A DNA stretch of 64,000 nucleotides from Pseudomonas sp. BCA17 (GTDB taxonomy: Bacteria > Pseudomonadota > Gammaproteobacteria > Pseudomonadales > Pseudomonadaceae): contig NZ_SGWI01000001.1 in NCBI RefSeq assembly GCF_004519405.1, positions 1,240,001 through 1,304,000 on the forward strand. Direction: 5' to 3'. The notes beneath the pieces are model-generated. The model did not search any database. It had not been told where the DNA came from and saw only the letters and a list, made by a program, of their open reading frames with translations. How positions within the stretch are numbered: position 1 is the stretch's first letter; each line of letters begins with the position of its first letter. Shown here one piece after another: positions 53,445 to 62,243 of this stretch. The position numbers and the translations under genes are program-made.

Positions 53445-54626
53445 ATGGTGATTGTTGATCGACGCAGCCTCGCGTTTGCTGCGCTGTTACTGGCAGGACT
53501 GCTGAGCCTGATGACACTGGCGCCGCGCAATGCCCACGCCAGCGAAACTGATGCAACACGCACCGAAGTGACCGACCTGCTCGGGCGCAAGGTCAAGGTT
53601 CATCTGCCGGTCAGGCGGGTCATCCTCGGTGAAGGCCGGCAGTTGTATCTGGTTGCCGCGCTGGACACACACAACCCAATCGAACGTATCGTTGGCTGGC
53701 GCAAGGACCTGATCCAGTCGGATCCGGACACTTATAACGCGTACCTGCGCAAATTTCCCGGCATCGCCAAAATCCCCACTTTCGGCGGCTTTGAAGATGG
53801 CACCTTTGATATCGAGCAGGCAATCTCGCAACGCCCGGACGTGATCATCCTCAACATCGAAGCGCAACACGCTACGGAGGACGCGCGCTACATCGAGAAG
53901 CTCGACGCCCTCGGCATCCCGGTGGTGTACGTCGATTTTCGCAATAACCCGATGCAGAACACCGAGCCGACCATGCGCCTGTTCGGTCAGTTGTTCGGCA
54001 AGGAACAACGCGCCGAAGCCTTCATTGATTTTCGCAACCAGCAGATTCACCGCGTCACCGACGTCATCGAGAAACAGCATCCACTGCGCCCGAATGTGTT
54101 CATCGAGCGCATCGGTGGCTACACCGATGATTGCTGCCTGAGTTTCGGCAACGAAAACTTTGGCCTGTTCGTCGAGATGGCCGGCGGCAACAATATCGCC
54201 CGGCAGATCATTCCGACCACGTTCGGCCAGTTGAATCCCGAGCAGGTCATCGTCGCCAATCCGGCACACGTCGTCGTCACCACAGCCAACTGGGAAGCCT
54301 TTGCCCCGGGTGGTCACTGGGTCGGCGTCGGCCCGGGTGCAGACATGACCGAGGCGCGAAAAAAACTCGCATGGTATACCCAGCGCCCGGCCTACGCCGG
54401 CATCAAAGCTCAGGAAAACCAAGCCTTTCACGCCATCTGGCACCAGTTCTACAACAGCCCTTACCAATTCGTGGCCATCCAGCAACTGGCCAAATGGTTC
54501 CACCCGGAACTGTTTGCCGATCTCGATCCGGACGCTTCATTTCGCGAACTGCATGAGCGTTTTCTGCCTGTGCCGTATGAGTCGGGCTACTTTGTCAGCC
54601 TGCGCAATCCTGAGGTCAAACCATGA
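53445..54626 (+). CDS. ABC transporter periplasmic iron-siderophore-binding protein
   Basis: 393 residues from MVIVDRRSLAFA, preceded by AAAGG at 8 bases; an in-frame TTG 33 bases earlier is less likely. The signal peptide ends NAHA. A FecB/TroA-like fold has VTDLLGRKVKVHLPVRRVIL, then FDIEQAISQRPDVIILNIEAQ, then NPEQVIVANPAHVVVTT. It is longer than usual (about 300) because of inserted segments, e.g. ERIGGYTDDCCLSFGNENFG with an adjacent Cys pair, and a C-terminal region with HAIWHQFYNSPYQFVAIQQLAKWF. It binds the ferric siderophore in the periplasm. Confidence 0.88.
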   Translation: MVIVDRRSLAFAALLLAGLLSLMTLAPRNAHASETDATRTEVTDLLGRKVKVHLPVRRVILGEGRQLYLVAALDTHNPIERIVGWRKDLIQSDPDTYNAYLRKFPGIAKIPTFGGFEDGTFDIEQAISQRPDVIILNIEAQHATEDARYIEKLDALGIPVVYVDFRNNPMQNTEPTMRLFGQLFGKEQRAEAFIDFRNQQIHRVTDVIEKQHPLRPNVFIERIGGYTDDCCLSFGNENFGLFVEMAGGNNIARQIIPTTFGQLNPEQVIVANPAHVVVTTANWEAFAPGGHWVGVGPGADMTEARKKLAWYTQRPAYAGIKAQENQAFHAIWHQFYNSPYQFVAIQQLAKWFHPELFADLDPDASFRELHERFLPVPYESGYFVSLRNPEVKP

Positions 54627-55684
54627 GTTCGTTGACCGACACCGTCGAGGTGCAGCGCGACACCTATCGGCGGCTGGTGCTGCGTAAACGCCTGATCCTT
54701 GCCGGGCTGGTAGTTCTGCTGCTGTGCAGCGTGCTGCTGGACCTTGCTTTGGGGCCGGCGAGTTACAGCTTCAGCGAAGTACTGGGAGCCCTGTTCTCAC
54801 CGGACAGCGCTTCACCACAAGTGCGCGTGGTGATGTGGGATATTCGTCTGCCGGTGGCGCTGATGGCAGTGGCGGTCGGCGCGGCGTTGTCGCTGGCCGG
54901 CGCGCAGATGCAGACGATCCTCAACAACCCGCTGGCCAGTCCATTCACCCTGGGCATTTCCGCCGCCGCCAGCTTCGGCGCGGCGTTGGGTTTGGCATTC
55001 GGCGTCGCGCTGTTCCCGCTGGCGGCGCAATTCATGGTGCCGCTGAACGCGTTCATCATGGCCATGCTGTCGGCGCTACTGATCCACTTTCTGAGCATGC
55101 GTCGCGGCGTCACCGCCGAAACCATTGTGTTGCTCGGTATAGCGCTGGTGTTCACCTTCAATGCGCTGTTGGCGCTGGTGCAGTTCTTCGCCACCGAACA
55201 AGCCGTGGCGGCCGTGGTGTTCTGGACCATGGGTAGCCTGACCAAAGCGACGTGGCCGAAACTCGGCGTTATCTGTCTGGTGATCCTGATCACCCTGCCG
55301 ATATTCGCCAAACGCGCCTGGGCCCTGACCGCCCTGCGCCTGGGCGACGACAAGGCCGCCAGTTTCGGCATCAACGTACGCAGCCTGCGCTTTCAGACGC
55401 TGATCATGGTCAGTCTGCTCGCCTCGTTTCCCGTGGCGTTTGTCGGCACAATCGGGTTCATCGGGCTAGTCGGGCCGCACATCGCCCGTATGATGATCGG
55501 TGAGGACCAGCGGTTTTTCCTGCCAGCCTCCTTGCTGACCGGCTCGTTGATTCTGTCGGTCAGTTCCGTAGTCAGCAAAACCCTGATCCCCGGCGCGATA
55601 TTCCCCATCGGCGTGGTCACGTCGCTGATCGGCGTACCGTTCTTCATATCTCTGATTCTCGGCGGGAAGAAAAACTCATGGTGA
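54623..55684 (+). CDS. FecCD-family siderophore ABC transporter permease
   Basis: 353 residues. Multiple TM segments are of the BtuC/FecCD type with MQTILNNPLASPFTLGISAAASFGAAL (near residues 94-120) and GTIGFIGLVGPHIARMMIGED (near 275-295). It ends GVVTSLIGVPFFISLILGG. The ATG overlaps the stop of the binding-protein gene (ATGA). It probably functions as a homodimer, as no second permease gene is present. Imports from the periplasm to the cytoplasm. Confidence 0.93.
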   Translation: MSSLTDTVEVQRDTYRRLVLRKRLILAGLVVLLLCSVLLDLALGPASYSFSEVLGALFSPDSASPQVRVVMWDIRLPVALMAVAVGAALSLAGAQMQTILNNPLASPFTLGISAAASFGAALGLAFGVALFPLAAQFMVPLNAFIMAMLSALLIHFLSMRRGVTAETIVLLGIALVFTFNALLALVQFFATEQAVAAVVFWTMGSLTKATWPKLGVICLVILITLPIFAKRAWALTALRLGDDKAASFGINVRSLRFQTLIMVSLLASFPVAFVGTIGFIGLVGPHIARMMIGEDQRFFLPASLLTGSLILSVSSVVSKTLIPGAIFPIGVVTSLIGVPFFISLILGGKKNSW

Positions 55685-56433
55685 AGCTGCAACTGGTGAG
55701 TCTCGGTGCCCGCTACGGCCAGCGCGAAATCATTCGTGATGTCTCGACGGCTACGTTTTTCGGCGGTCAGGTGGTCGCCGTCGTCGGGCCCAACGCGGCG
55801 GGCAAATCGACGCTGTTCAAACGCATGGCCGGACTGATCGACGGCCCCGGGCAGGTGATCTTGCAGGAGTCGAAGAAAGGACTGACGGGCATCAGTTACA
55901 TGCCGCAGGGTCTGAATGCCAGTGCGCGGTTGACGGTGTATGAATCCGTATTGCTGGCGCGCAAGCAACTGACGCCGGGCTGGGTCGTTCACGATGACGA
56001 ACTGAGACTGGTCGACGAGATTCTCGCTGCACTGGGCATCAGCGGCTTGTCCTTCCGCAACCTCGGTGAACTCAGCGGCGGGCAGCAACAGTTGGTATCC
56101 ATTGCACAAACCCTCGTGCGCGAGCCCGAAATCCTGCTGATGGACGAACCGACCAGCGCCCTCGACATGCATCGCCAGGTGCAGGTACTGAACTTCATGC
56201 GTACAGTGGCCCGCCAACGCGAAGTCATCGTATTCATCGCGATCCATGACCTGAACCAGGCACTGCGTTTTGCCGACCAGGTGCTGGTCATCGCCGAGGG
56301 CACCACGCAAGGCAGTGGCCCAAGCAACGAGGTCATTACTGAACAGATGTTGCGCAATGTCTACAAGGTCGAAGCACGAATCGAGCAATGCAGTCGCGGG
56401 CTGTACCACATACTCATAGACGATATCGTTTAA
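55678..56433 (+). CDS. Siderophore ABC transporter ATP-binding protein
   Basis: 251 residues. Walker A is GPNAAGKS, Q-loop YMPQGLNASARLTVYE, signature LSGGQQQLVSIAQTL, Walker B ILLMDEPTSALD and switch IAIHDLNQA. The start overlaps the permease end by 7 bases. It is the last gene of the siderophore locus; about 275 bases farther lies the 3' end of tRNA-Pro. Confidence 0.93.
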   Translation: MVKLQLVSLGARYGQREIIRDVSTATFFGGQVVAVVGPNAAGKSTLFKRMAGLIDGPGQVILQESKKGLTGISYMPQGLNASARLTVYESVLLARKQLTPGWVVHDDELRLVDEILAALGISGLSFRNLGELSGGQQQLVSIAQTLVREPEILLMDEPTSALDMHRQVQVLNFMRTVARQREVIVFIAIHDLNQALRFADQVLVIAEGTTQGSGPSNEVITEQMLRNVYKVEARIEQCSRGLYHILIDDIV

Positions 56434-56663
56434 CGTCCGCCTTGGAACGTCTCAAGGGCAGCAGGCACCGAAGGTCGGCTCGCTGGTGGAGAGCAGCTTT
56501 TTGATGAGTCTTTCAAGATTTCAATGGTTGAAATTTCAGTGAGCGGGTGAACCTTCCACTAATGCTATCCCGCAGGTTTCCAACCCCGTGCTGGTTGAAA
56601 ACCTCCAGCGTTGAGGACTCCACCCAGAGCCGGTGAATTTGTGGGAGTAAAAACGACCAAACA
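56434..56663. other. Non-coding junction between siderophore locus and tRNA-Pro
   Basis: It contains small inverted repeats such as TTTCAA-TGG-TTGAAA (about 56519-56533) and AACC-rich hairpin-like sequence near 56580-56610. No clear gene is visible; a minus-strand open frame spanning the tRNA is rejected. The tRNA 3' end faces this junction, the usual position for island integration. I could not see a duplicated tRNA end inside the window. Confidence 0.4.
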
Positions 56664-56702
56664 TAAAAAAGGGTCGCGAGATAAAATCTCGCAACCCTTT
56701 GA
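56664..56702 (-). terminator. Intrinsic terminator of tRNA-Pro transcript
   Basis: On the minus strand, AAAGGGTTGCGAGAT and ATCTCGCGACCCTTT form a roughly 14-bp stem with one mismatch and a short loop, followed by a run of T. It lies just after the tRNA 3' end. Confidence 0.85.
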
Positions 56703-56708
56703 ATTGTA

Positions 56709-56785
56709 TGGTCGGGACGGAGTGATTCGAACACTCGACCCCTAGCACCCCATGCTAGTGCGCTACCGGACTGCGCTACGCCCCG
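56709..56785 (-). tRNA. tRNA-Pro (anticodon GGG)
   Basis: 77 bases on the minus strand. The acceptor stem CGGGGCG pairs with CGTCCCG and the 3' end is ACCA with encoded CCA. The anticodon stem CTAGC/GCTAG encloses a 7-base loop ATGGGGT with anticodon GGG. The T-arm contains GTTCGAATC. Its 3' end points toward the siderophore locus. Confidence 0.95.
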
Positions 56786-56804
56786 ACTAGGCGTGTTACT
56801 GGGT

Positions 56805-56823
56805 TCGCTTCGCAACGAAGCGA
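56805..56823. repeat. Perfect inverted repeat between tRNA-Pro and MerR-like gene
   Basis: TCGCTTCG-CAA-CGAAGCGA forms an 8-bp perfect stem with a 3-base loop. It lies about 50 bases past the stop of the MerR-like gene on the minus strand, with no T run after it. It may be an RNA processing or weak termination signal. Confidence 0.45.
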
Positions 56824-56875
56824 TCAGGAATATACCGCAAGCTTTTGAAATGTGGAAGTATTTTAAAAGCCTGAA

Positions 56876-57232
56876 TTATTTCTTCAAAACCACGAGTACA
56901 TCTTCGAGTTCGGAGATCATCTGGCGGATCAGTTGTTTGTATTGGGTGGTGTCGTCTTTGGCTTCATCACCGGACATGCGCTGGCGCGCACCGCTGATGG
57001 TGAACCCCTGGTCGTACAGCAACGCGCGGATCTGTCGGATCATCAGCACATCCTGGCGCTGATAATACCGACGGTTCCCGGTGCGTTTGACGGGGTTGAG
57101 TTGAGGAAACTCCTGCTCCCAATAGCGCAACACGTGCGGTTTTACCGCACACAGCTCGCTGACTTCACCAATGGTGAAGTAGCGTTTGCCTGGGATGACG
57201 GGTAGCTCGTCGTTATGACTTGGTTCCAGCAT
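56876..57232 (-). CDS. MerR-family transcriptional regulator next to ihfA
   Basis: 118 residues from [10 protein letters not shown]. The MerR winged helix is [28 protein letters not shown] (about residues 18-46) with [13 protein letters not shown], followed by a short helix and a C-terminal [18 protein letters not shown] dimer helix. No metal or drug-binding domain is present. It overlaps the end of ihfA by 20 bases. This pairing is conserved in Pseudomonas and related gamma-proteobacteria; its target is unknown. Confidence 0.9.
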   Translation of the reverse strand: MLEPSHNDELPVIPGKRYFTIGEVSELCAVKPHVLRYWEQEFPQLNPVKRTGNRRYYQRQDVLMIRQIRALLYDQGFTISGARQRMSGDEAKDDTTQYKQLIRQMISELEDVLVVLKK

Positions 57233-57515
57233 AAGCCTCAACTCGGGCCTTCAACTTCTGCCCTGGACGAAAGGTGACCACACGGCGAGCCGTGATCGGG
57301 ATTTCTTCTCCCGTTTTTGGATTGCGGCCAGGCCGCTGGCGTTTGTCCCGCAGGTCAAAGTTGCCGAAACCGGACAGTTTGACCTGCTCATTGTCTTCCA
57401 GAGCGTGCCTGATTTCTTCAAAAAACAGCTCGACCAATTCCTTGGCCTCGCGCTTGTTCAGACCCAACTCTTCGTACAGACGTTCCGCCATCTCAGCTTT
57501 CGTCAAAGCCCCCAT
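57213..57515 (-). CDS. ihfA: Integration host factor subunit alpha
   Basis: 100 residues. It has the typical [20 protein letters not shown] start, [19 protein letters not shown] core ([20 protein letters not shown]) and the DNA-intercalating arm with [12 protein letters not shown]. It forms a heterodimer with IhfB that bends DNA. It lies 3 bases after pheT, as in E. coli. Confidence 0.98.
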   Translation of the reverse strand: MGALTKAEMAERLYEELGLNKREAKELVELFFEEIRHALEDNEQVKLSGFGNFDLRDKRQRPGRNPKTGEEIPITARRVVTFRPGQKLKARVEAYAGTKS

Positions 57516-57518
57516 ACG

Positions 57519-59897
57519 TCACTTCCTTAACGTGGCGTTCAACCTTTGTTCGAGCGAGGTGAGGATATTTTGTGTCGTGGTATTCACCTCATCGTCATTA
57601 AGAGTGCGCGATGGATGCTGCCAGGTCAAGCCAACTGCAAGGCTTTTTCTATGCGGATCAATGCCTTTACCCTGATAGACGTCAAATAGCCTGAGGTCTG
57701 TCAGCCATTCCCCTGCATTTTCACGGATTACGTCCAGAACCGCAGTAGCGGCGACTTCGCGGTCAGCGATCAAGGCGAGGTCACGGCGCACTTCAGGGAA
57801 GCGCGACAACTCGCTGAATTTAGGCATTTTGCCCGAAGCCACTTCAGCCAGGACCAGTTCAAACACGAAGACTGGACGATCCAGTCCCAGGGTTTTCGAC
57901 AGCTCAGGATGAATAGCGCCGACGAAGCCCACCAGGCGCCCTTCTCGCTCGATCCGTGCAGTCTGGCCCGGGTGCAACGCCGGGTGGCTGCCTGGTACAA
58001 ACGTAAAGTCGCCCAGCGCACCGGCAAAGCCCAATACTGCTTCCACGTCAGCTTTGACGTCGAAGAAGTCCACGGCATCGCGACCTTGCGCCCAGCCTTC
58101 CGGCAAGCGGCTACCGCAGACGACACCGGCCAGCATCGGCTCTTGCTTCAGACCGTCCAGTTGCCCCACAAAACGCAAGCCGCTTTCGAACATGCGCACG
58201 CGATCTTGCTGACGGTTCAGGTTATGGGAAAGTGCTTTCACCAGGCCAGGCCACAGCGACGAACGCATGGCCGCCATGTCGTTGGAAATCGGGTTAGCCA
58301 GCATCAGCGGTTCAACACCTGGGTTGAACAGTTCGAACTGCTTCGGATCAATGAAGCTGTAGGTGACCGCTTCCTGATAGCCGCGGGCGACCAGCAGACG
58401 ACGCAGCTCAGGCAAGTGAGCACGTGCCTCAGCCTTGGGTTGCGGCGCCAGGCGCGCTTGCGGGTAACGAACCGGCAAGCGGTTGTAACCATACAGGCGG
58501 GCCAATTCTTCGATCAGGTCAACTTCCAGGCTGATATCGAAGCGATGGCTCGGCACCTCGACGTGCCACTGGCCTTCCCCACTCAAGGAAATACCCAGGC
58601 CGAGGGCCGACAACAGTTGCTCGATTTCAGCTGGCTCGATCTTCAGGCCAAGCATCTGCTCAACGCTTTTGGCGCGCAGGGTGATGGGTGCAACGGACGG
58701 CAGGTGCTGCTCACTGACGGTTTCAGTGATCGGACCGGCGTCGCCACCAGTGATTTCCAGCAGCAGGCCGGTAGCACGCTCCATGGCTTCACGGGCCAGT
58801 TTCCAGTCCACGCCACGCTCATAGCGGTGCGAGGCATCGGTGTGCAGGCCGTAGGAACGCGCCTTGCCAGCGATGGCAATCTGATCGAAAAATGCACTTT
58901 CCAGGAAAATATCGCGCGTGGTAGCGGACACGCCGCTGTGCTCGCCACCCATCACGCCGGCAATTGCGAGGGCGCGGGAATGGTCAGCGATTACCAGGGT
59001 ATCGGCACGCAGGCTAACTTCCTGGCCGTCGAGCAGAACCAGCTTTTCACCTTCCTCAGCCATGCGTACGCGGATGCCACCGTTGATTTCGGCGAGATCG
59101 AAGGCGTGCAGCGGCTGACCCAACTCCAACATCACATAGTTGGTGATGTCGACAGCAGCATCAATGCTGCGTACGTCGGCGCGACGCAGACGCTCAACCA
59201 TCCACAATGGGGTTGGCTTGGACAGGTCGACGTTACGGATCACACGGCCCAAATAACGTGGGCAGGCGTTTGGCGCCAGCACTTCAATGGAGCGCACTTC
59301 GTCGTGCACTGCAGCTACTGGGGCCACAACCGGACGCGTGACGGGTGCGTTGTACAACGCGCCGACTTCACGAGCCAGGCCGGCCAGGGACAGGCAGTCG
59401 CCGCGGTTCGGGGTCAGGTCGACCTCGATGCTGGCATCTTCCAGATTCAAGTAAACGCGGATGTCCTGACCTACCGGCGCATCAGCCGGCAGCTCCATCA
59501 GGCCATCATTGCCCTCGCCCACCTGCAGTTCAGCCTGGGAGCAGAGCATGCCATTGGACTCGACACCGCGTAGCTTGGCTTTCTTGATCTTGAAGTCGCC
59601 TGGCAGTGCTGCGCCGATCATGGCGAACGGAATCTTCAGGCCCGGGCGCACATTCGGCGCTCCGCACACGACCTGGAAGGTTTCGATGCCATTGCTGACC
59701 TGGCACACACGCAATTTATCGGCGTCGGGATGTTGCTCGGTGCTCAACACCTCACCCACCACCACGCCGCTGAAAACACCGGCGGCCGGCGTCACGCTAT
59801 CGACCTCAAGGCCGGCCATCGACAGACGGGCAACCAGCTCGTCGCGATCTACCTGCGGGCTTACCCAGCCACGCAGCCATTGTTCACTGAATTTCAT
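57519..59897 (-). CDS. pheT: Phenylalanyl-tRNA synthetase beta subunit
   Basis: 792 residues, normal length. The N-terminal start is MKFSEQWLRGWVSPQVDRDEL. The tRNA-binding OB domain has VVGEVLSTEQHPDADKLRVCQV (about residues 45-66) and the B3/B4 editing and B5 domains follow. The C-terminal ferredoxin-like anticodon domain has FSELSRFPEVRRDLALI. It works with PheS as an alpha2beta2 tetramer that charges tRNA-Phe. Confidence 0.98.
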   Translation of the reverse strand: MKFSEQWLRGWVSPQVDRDELVARLSMAGLEVDSVTPAAGVFSGVVVGEVLSTEQHPDADKLRVCQVSNGIETFQVVCGAPNVRPGLKIPFAMIGAALPGDFKIKKAKLRGVESNGMLCSQAELQVGEGNDGLMELPADAPVGQDIRVYLNLEDASIEVDLTPNRGDCLSLAGLAREVGALYNAPVTRPVVAPVAAVHDEVRSIEVLAPNACPRYLGRVIRNVDLSKPTPLWMVERLRRADVRSIDAAVDITNYVMLELGQPLHAFDLAEINGGIRVRMAEEGEKLVLLDGQEVSLRADTLVIADHSRALAIAGVMGGEHSGVSATTRDIFLESAFFDQIAIAGKARSYGLHTDASHRYERGVDWKLAREAMERATGLLLEITGGDAGPITETVSEQHLPSVAPITLRAKSVEQMLGLKIEPAEIEQLLSALGLGISLSGEGQWHVEVPSHRFDISLEVDLIEELARLYGYNRLPVRYPQARLAPQPKAEARAHLPELRRLLVARGYQEAVTYSFIDPKQFELFNPGVEPLMLANPISNDMAAMRSSLWPGLVKALSHNLNRQQDRVRMFESGLRFVGQLDGLKQEPMLAGVVCGSRLPEGWAQGRDAVDFFDVKADVEAVLGFAGALGDFTFVPGSHPALHPGQTARIEREGRLVGFVGAIHPELSKTLGLDRPVFVFELVLAEVASGKMPKFSELSRFPEVRRDLALIADREVAATAVLDVIRENAGEWLTDLRLFDVYQGKGIDPHRKSLAVGLTWQHPSRTLNDDEVNTTTQNILTSLEQRLNATLRK

Positions 59898-59923
59898 CCT
59901 GCTCTCCTAAAGATTCGTTACGA

Positions 59924-61035
<1,112 letters not shown>

Positions 61036-61049
61036 ACTGTCGGGGGTAC

Positions 61050-61406
61050 TTAAGCCAAGGTGGCTTTAGCTTTCTCGACAATCGCAGCAAACACCGCTTT
61101 TTCGTTCACGGCCAGTTCAGCCAGAACCTTACGGTCGATTTCGATGGACGCTTTTTTCAGGCCAGCGATGAAACGGCTGTAGGACAGACCGTTAACACGA
61201 GCACCAGCATTGATACGAGCGATCCACAGAGCGCGGAACTGACGCTTTTTCTGACGACGGTCACGGTAGGCGTATTGGCCAGCCTTGATTACCGCTTGCT
61301 TGGCAACACGGAATACGCGTGAACGCGCGCCGTAGTAGCCTTTAGCAAGTTTCAGAATTTTTTTGTGACGTTTACGGGCAATGACGCCACGCTTTACACG
61401 AGCCAT
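61050..61406 (-). CDS. rplT: 50S ribosomal protein L20
   Basis: 118 residues with the highly basic start [20 protein letters not shown] and the [20 protein letters not shown] core. L20 binds 23S rRNA early in assembly and in other bacteria also represses rpmI-rplT translation. Gene order infC-rpmI-rplT is canonical. Confidence 0.99.
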   Translation of the reverse strand: MARVKRGVIARKRHKKILKLAKGYYGARSRVFRVAKQAVIKAGQYAYRDRRQKKRQFRALWIARINAGARVNGLSYSRFIAGLKKASIEIDRKVLAELAVNEKAVFAAIVEKAKATLA

Positions 61407-61436
61407 GAGTTACTTCCTCTATTCTTGATCCAAAAA

Positions 61437-61631
61437 TTAACGAAGGCGCAGCATGCGCTCGACTTTTGCCACGTCAGACGGATGCAGCAAGCTGCTACCG
61501 CGCAGTTGACGCTTACGCTTGGTCGACATTTTGGTCAGGATGTGGCTCTTGAAAGCGTGCTTGTGCTTGATACCGTTAGCAGTTTTCAGAAACCGCTTAG
61601 CAGCACCACTTTTAGTCTTCATCTTTGGCAT
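61437..61631 (-). CDS. rpmI: 50S ribosomal protein L35
   Basis: 64 residues: [20 protein letters not shown], then [20 protein letters not shown], ending LRLR. Full normal length. It lies between infC and rplT, 30 bases before rplT. Confidence 0.99.
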   Translation of the reverse strand: MPKMKTKSGAAKRFLKTANGIKHKHAFKSHILTKMSTKRKRQLRGSSLLHPSDVAKVERMLRLR

Positions 61632-61691
61632 GTTCGGATACTCCGCATTCAGTTGATAAACATAATCAGAAGGCCTGCCGTGCCCTGTTGA

Positions 61692-62243
61692 TTACTTCTT
61701 CTTTTTCGGGGCGATGACCATGATCAGCTGGCGTCCTTCCATCTTAGGATGCTGTTCGACAGAACCGTACTCGAGCAGGTCTTGTTCAACCCGCTTGAGG
61801 AGTTCCATCCCCAGCTCCTGGTGGGCCATCTCACGGCCGCGGAATCGCAAGGATACCTTGGCCCTGTCCCCATCACTCAGGAAACGTACCAGGTTGCGCA
61901 GTTTTACCTGGTAATCCCCTTCCTCCGTCCCTGGACGAAACTTGATTTCTTTTACTTGAATCTGCTTCTGGTTCTTCTTCGCTGCAGCAACCTGCTTCTT
62001 CTTTTCGAAGATCGACTTGCCGTAGTCCATCACCCGGCAAACGGGTGGGATTGCATCGGCGGAGATTTCCACCAGGTCCAATTTGGACTCTTCAGCGATA
62101 CGAAGCGCTTCATCAATCGAGACGATGCCAATCTGCTCGCCGTCAGCGCCAATTAACCGAACCTCGCGTGCCGAGATATTCTCGTTGATCGGGGCTTTCG
62201 GTGCAGCTCGTTTATCTTGTCTCATTTCACGCTTAATAATAAT
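61692..62243 (-). CDS. infC: Translation initiation factor IF-3, ATT start
   Basis: 183 residues if translation starts at the first of three ATT codons ([11 protein letters not shown]...). The first ATG (62225) would give a 177-residue form. ATT starts are the rule for infC and allow IF-3 autoregulation. GGAG lies just upstream. The N domain is [20 protein letters not shown], the linker is [14 protein letters not shown], and the C domain is [17 protein letters not shown]. The stop of thrS (TAA) overlaps this ATT by one base. Confidence 0.95.
   Translation of the reverse strand: MIIKREMRQDKRAAPKAPINENISAREVRLIGADGEQIGIVSIDEALRIAEESKLDLVEISADAIPPVCRVMDYGKSIFEKKKQVAAAKKNQKQIQVKEIKFRPGTEEGDYQVKLRNLVRFLSDGDRAKVSLRFRGREMAHQELGMELLKRVEQDLLEYGSVEQHPKMEGRQLIMVIAPKKKK

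Noticed and set aside
56513..56815. 100-codon minus-strand frame spanning tRNA-Pro and its terminator
   Set aside because: It reads through a well-formed tRNA gene and hairpin terminator, so coding function is unlikely.
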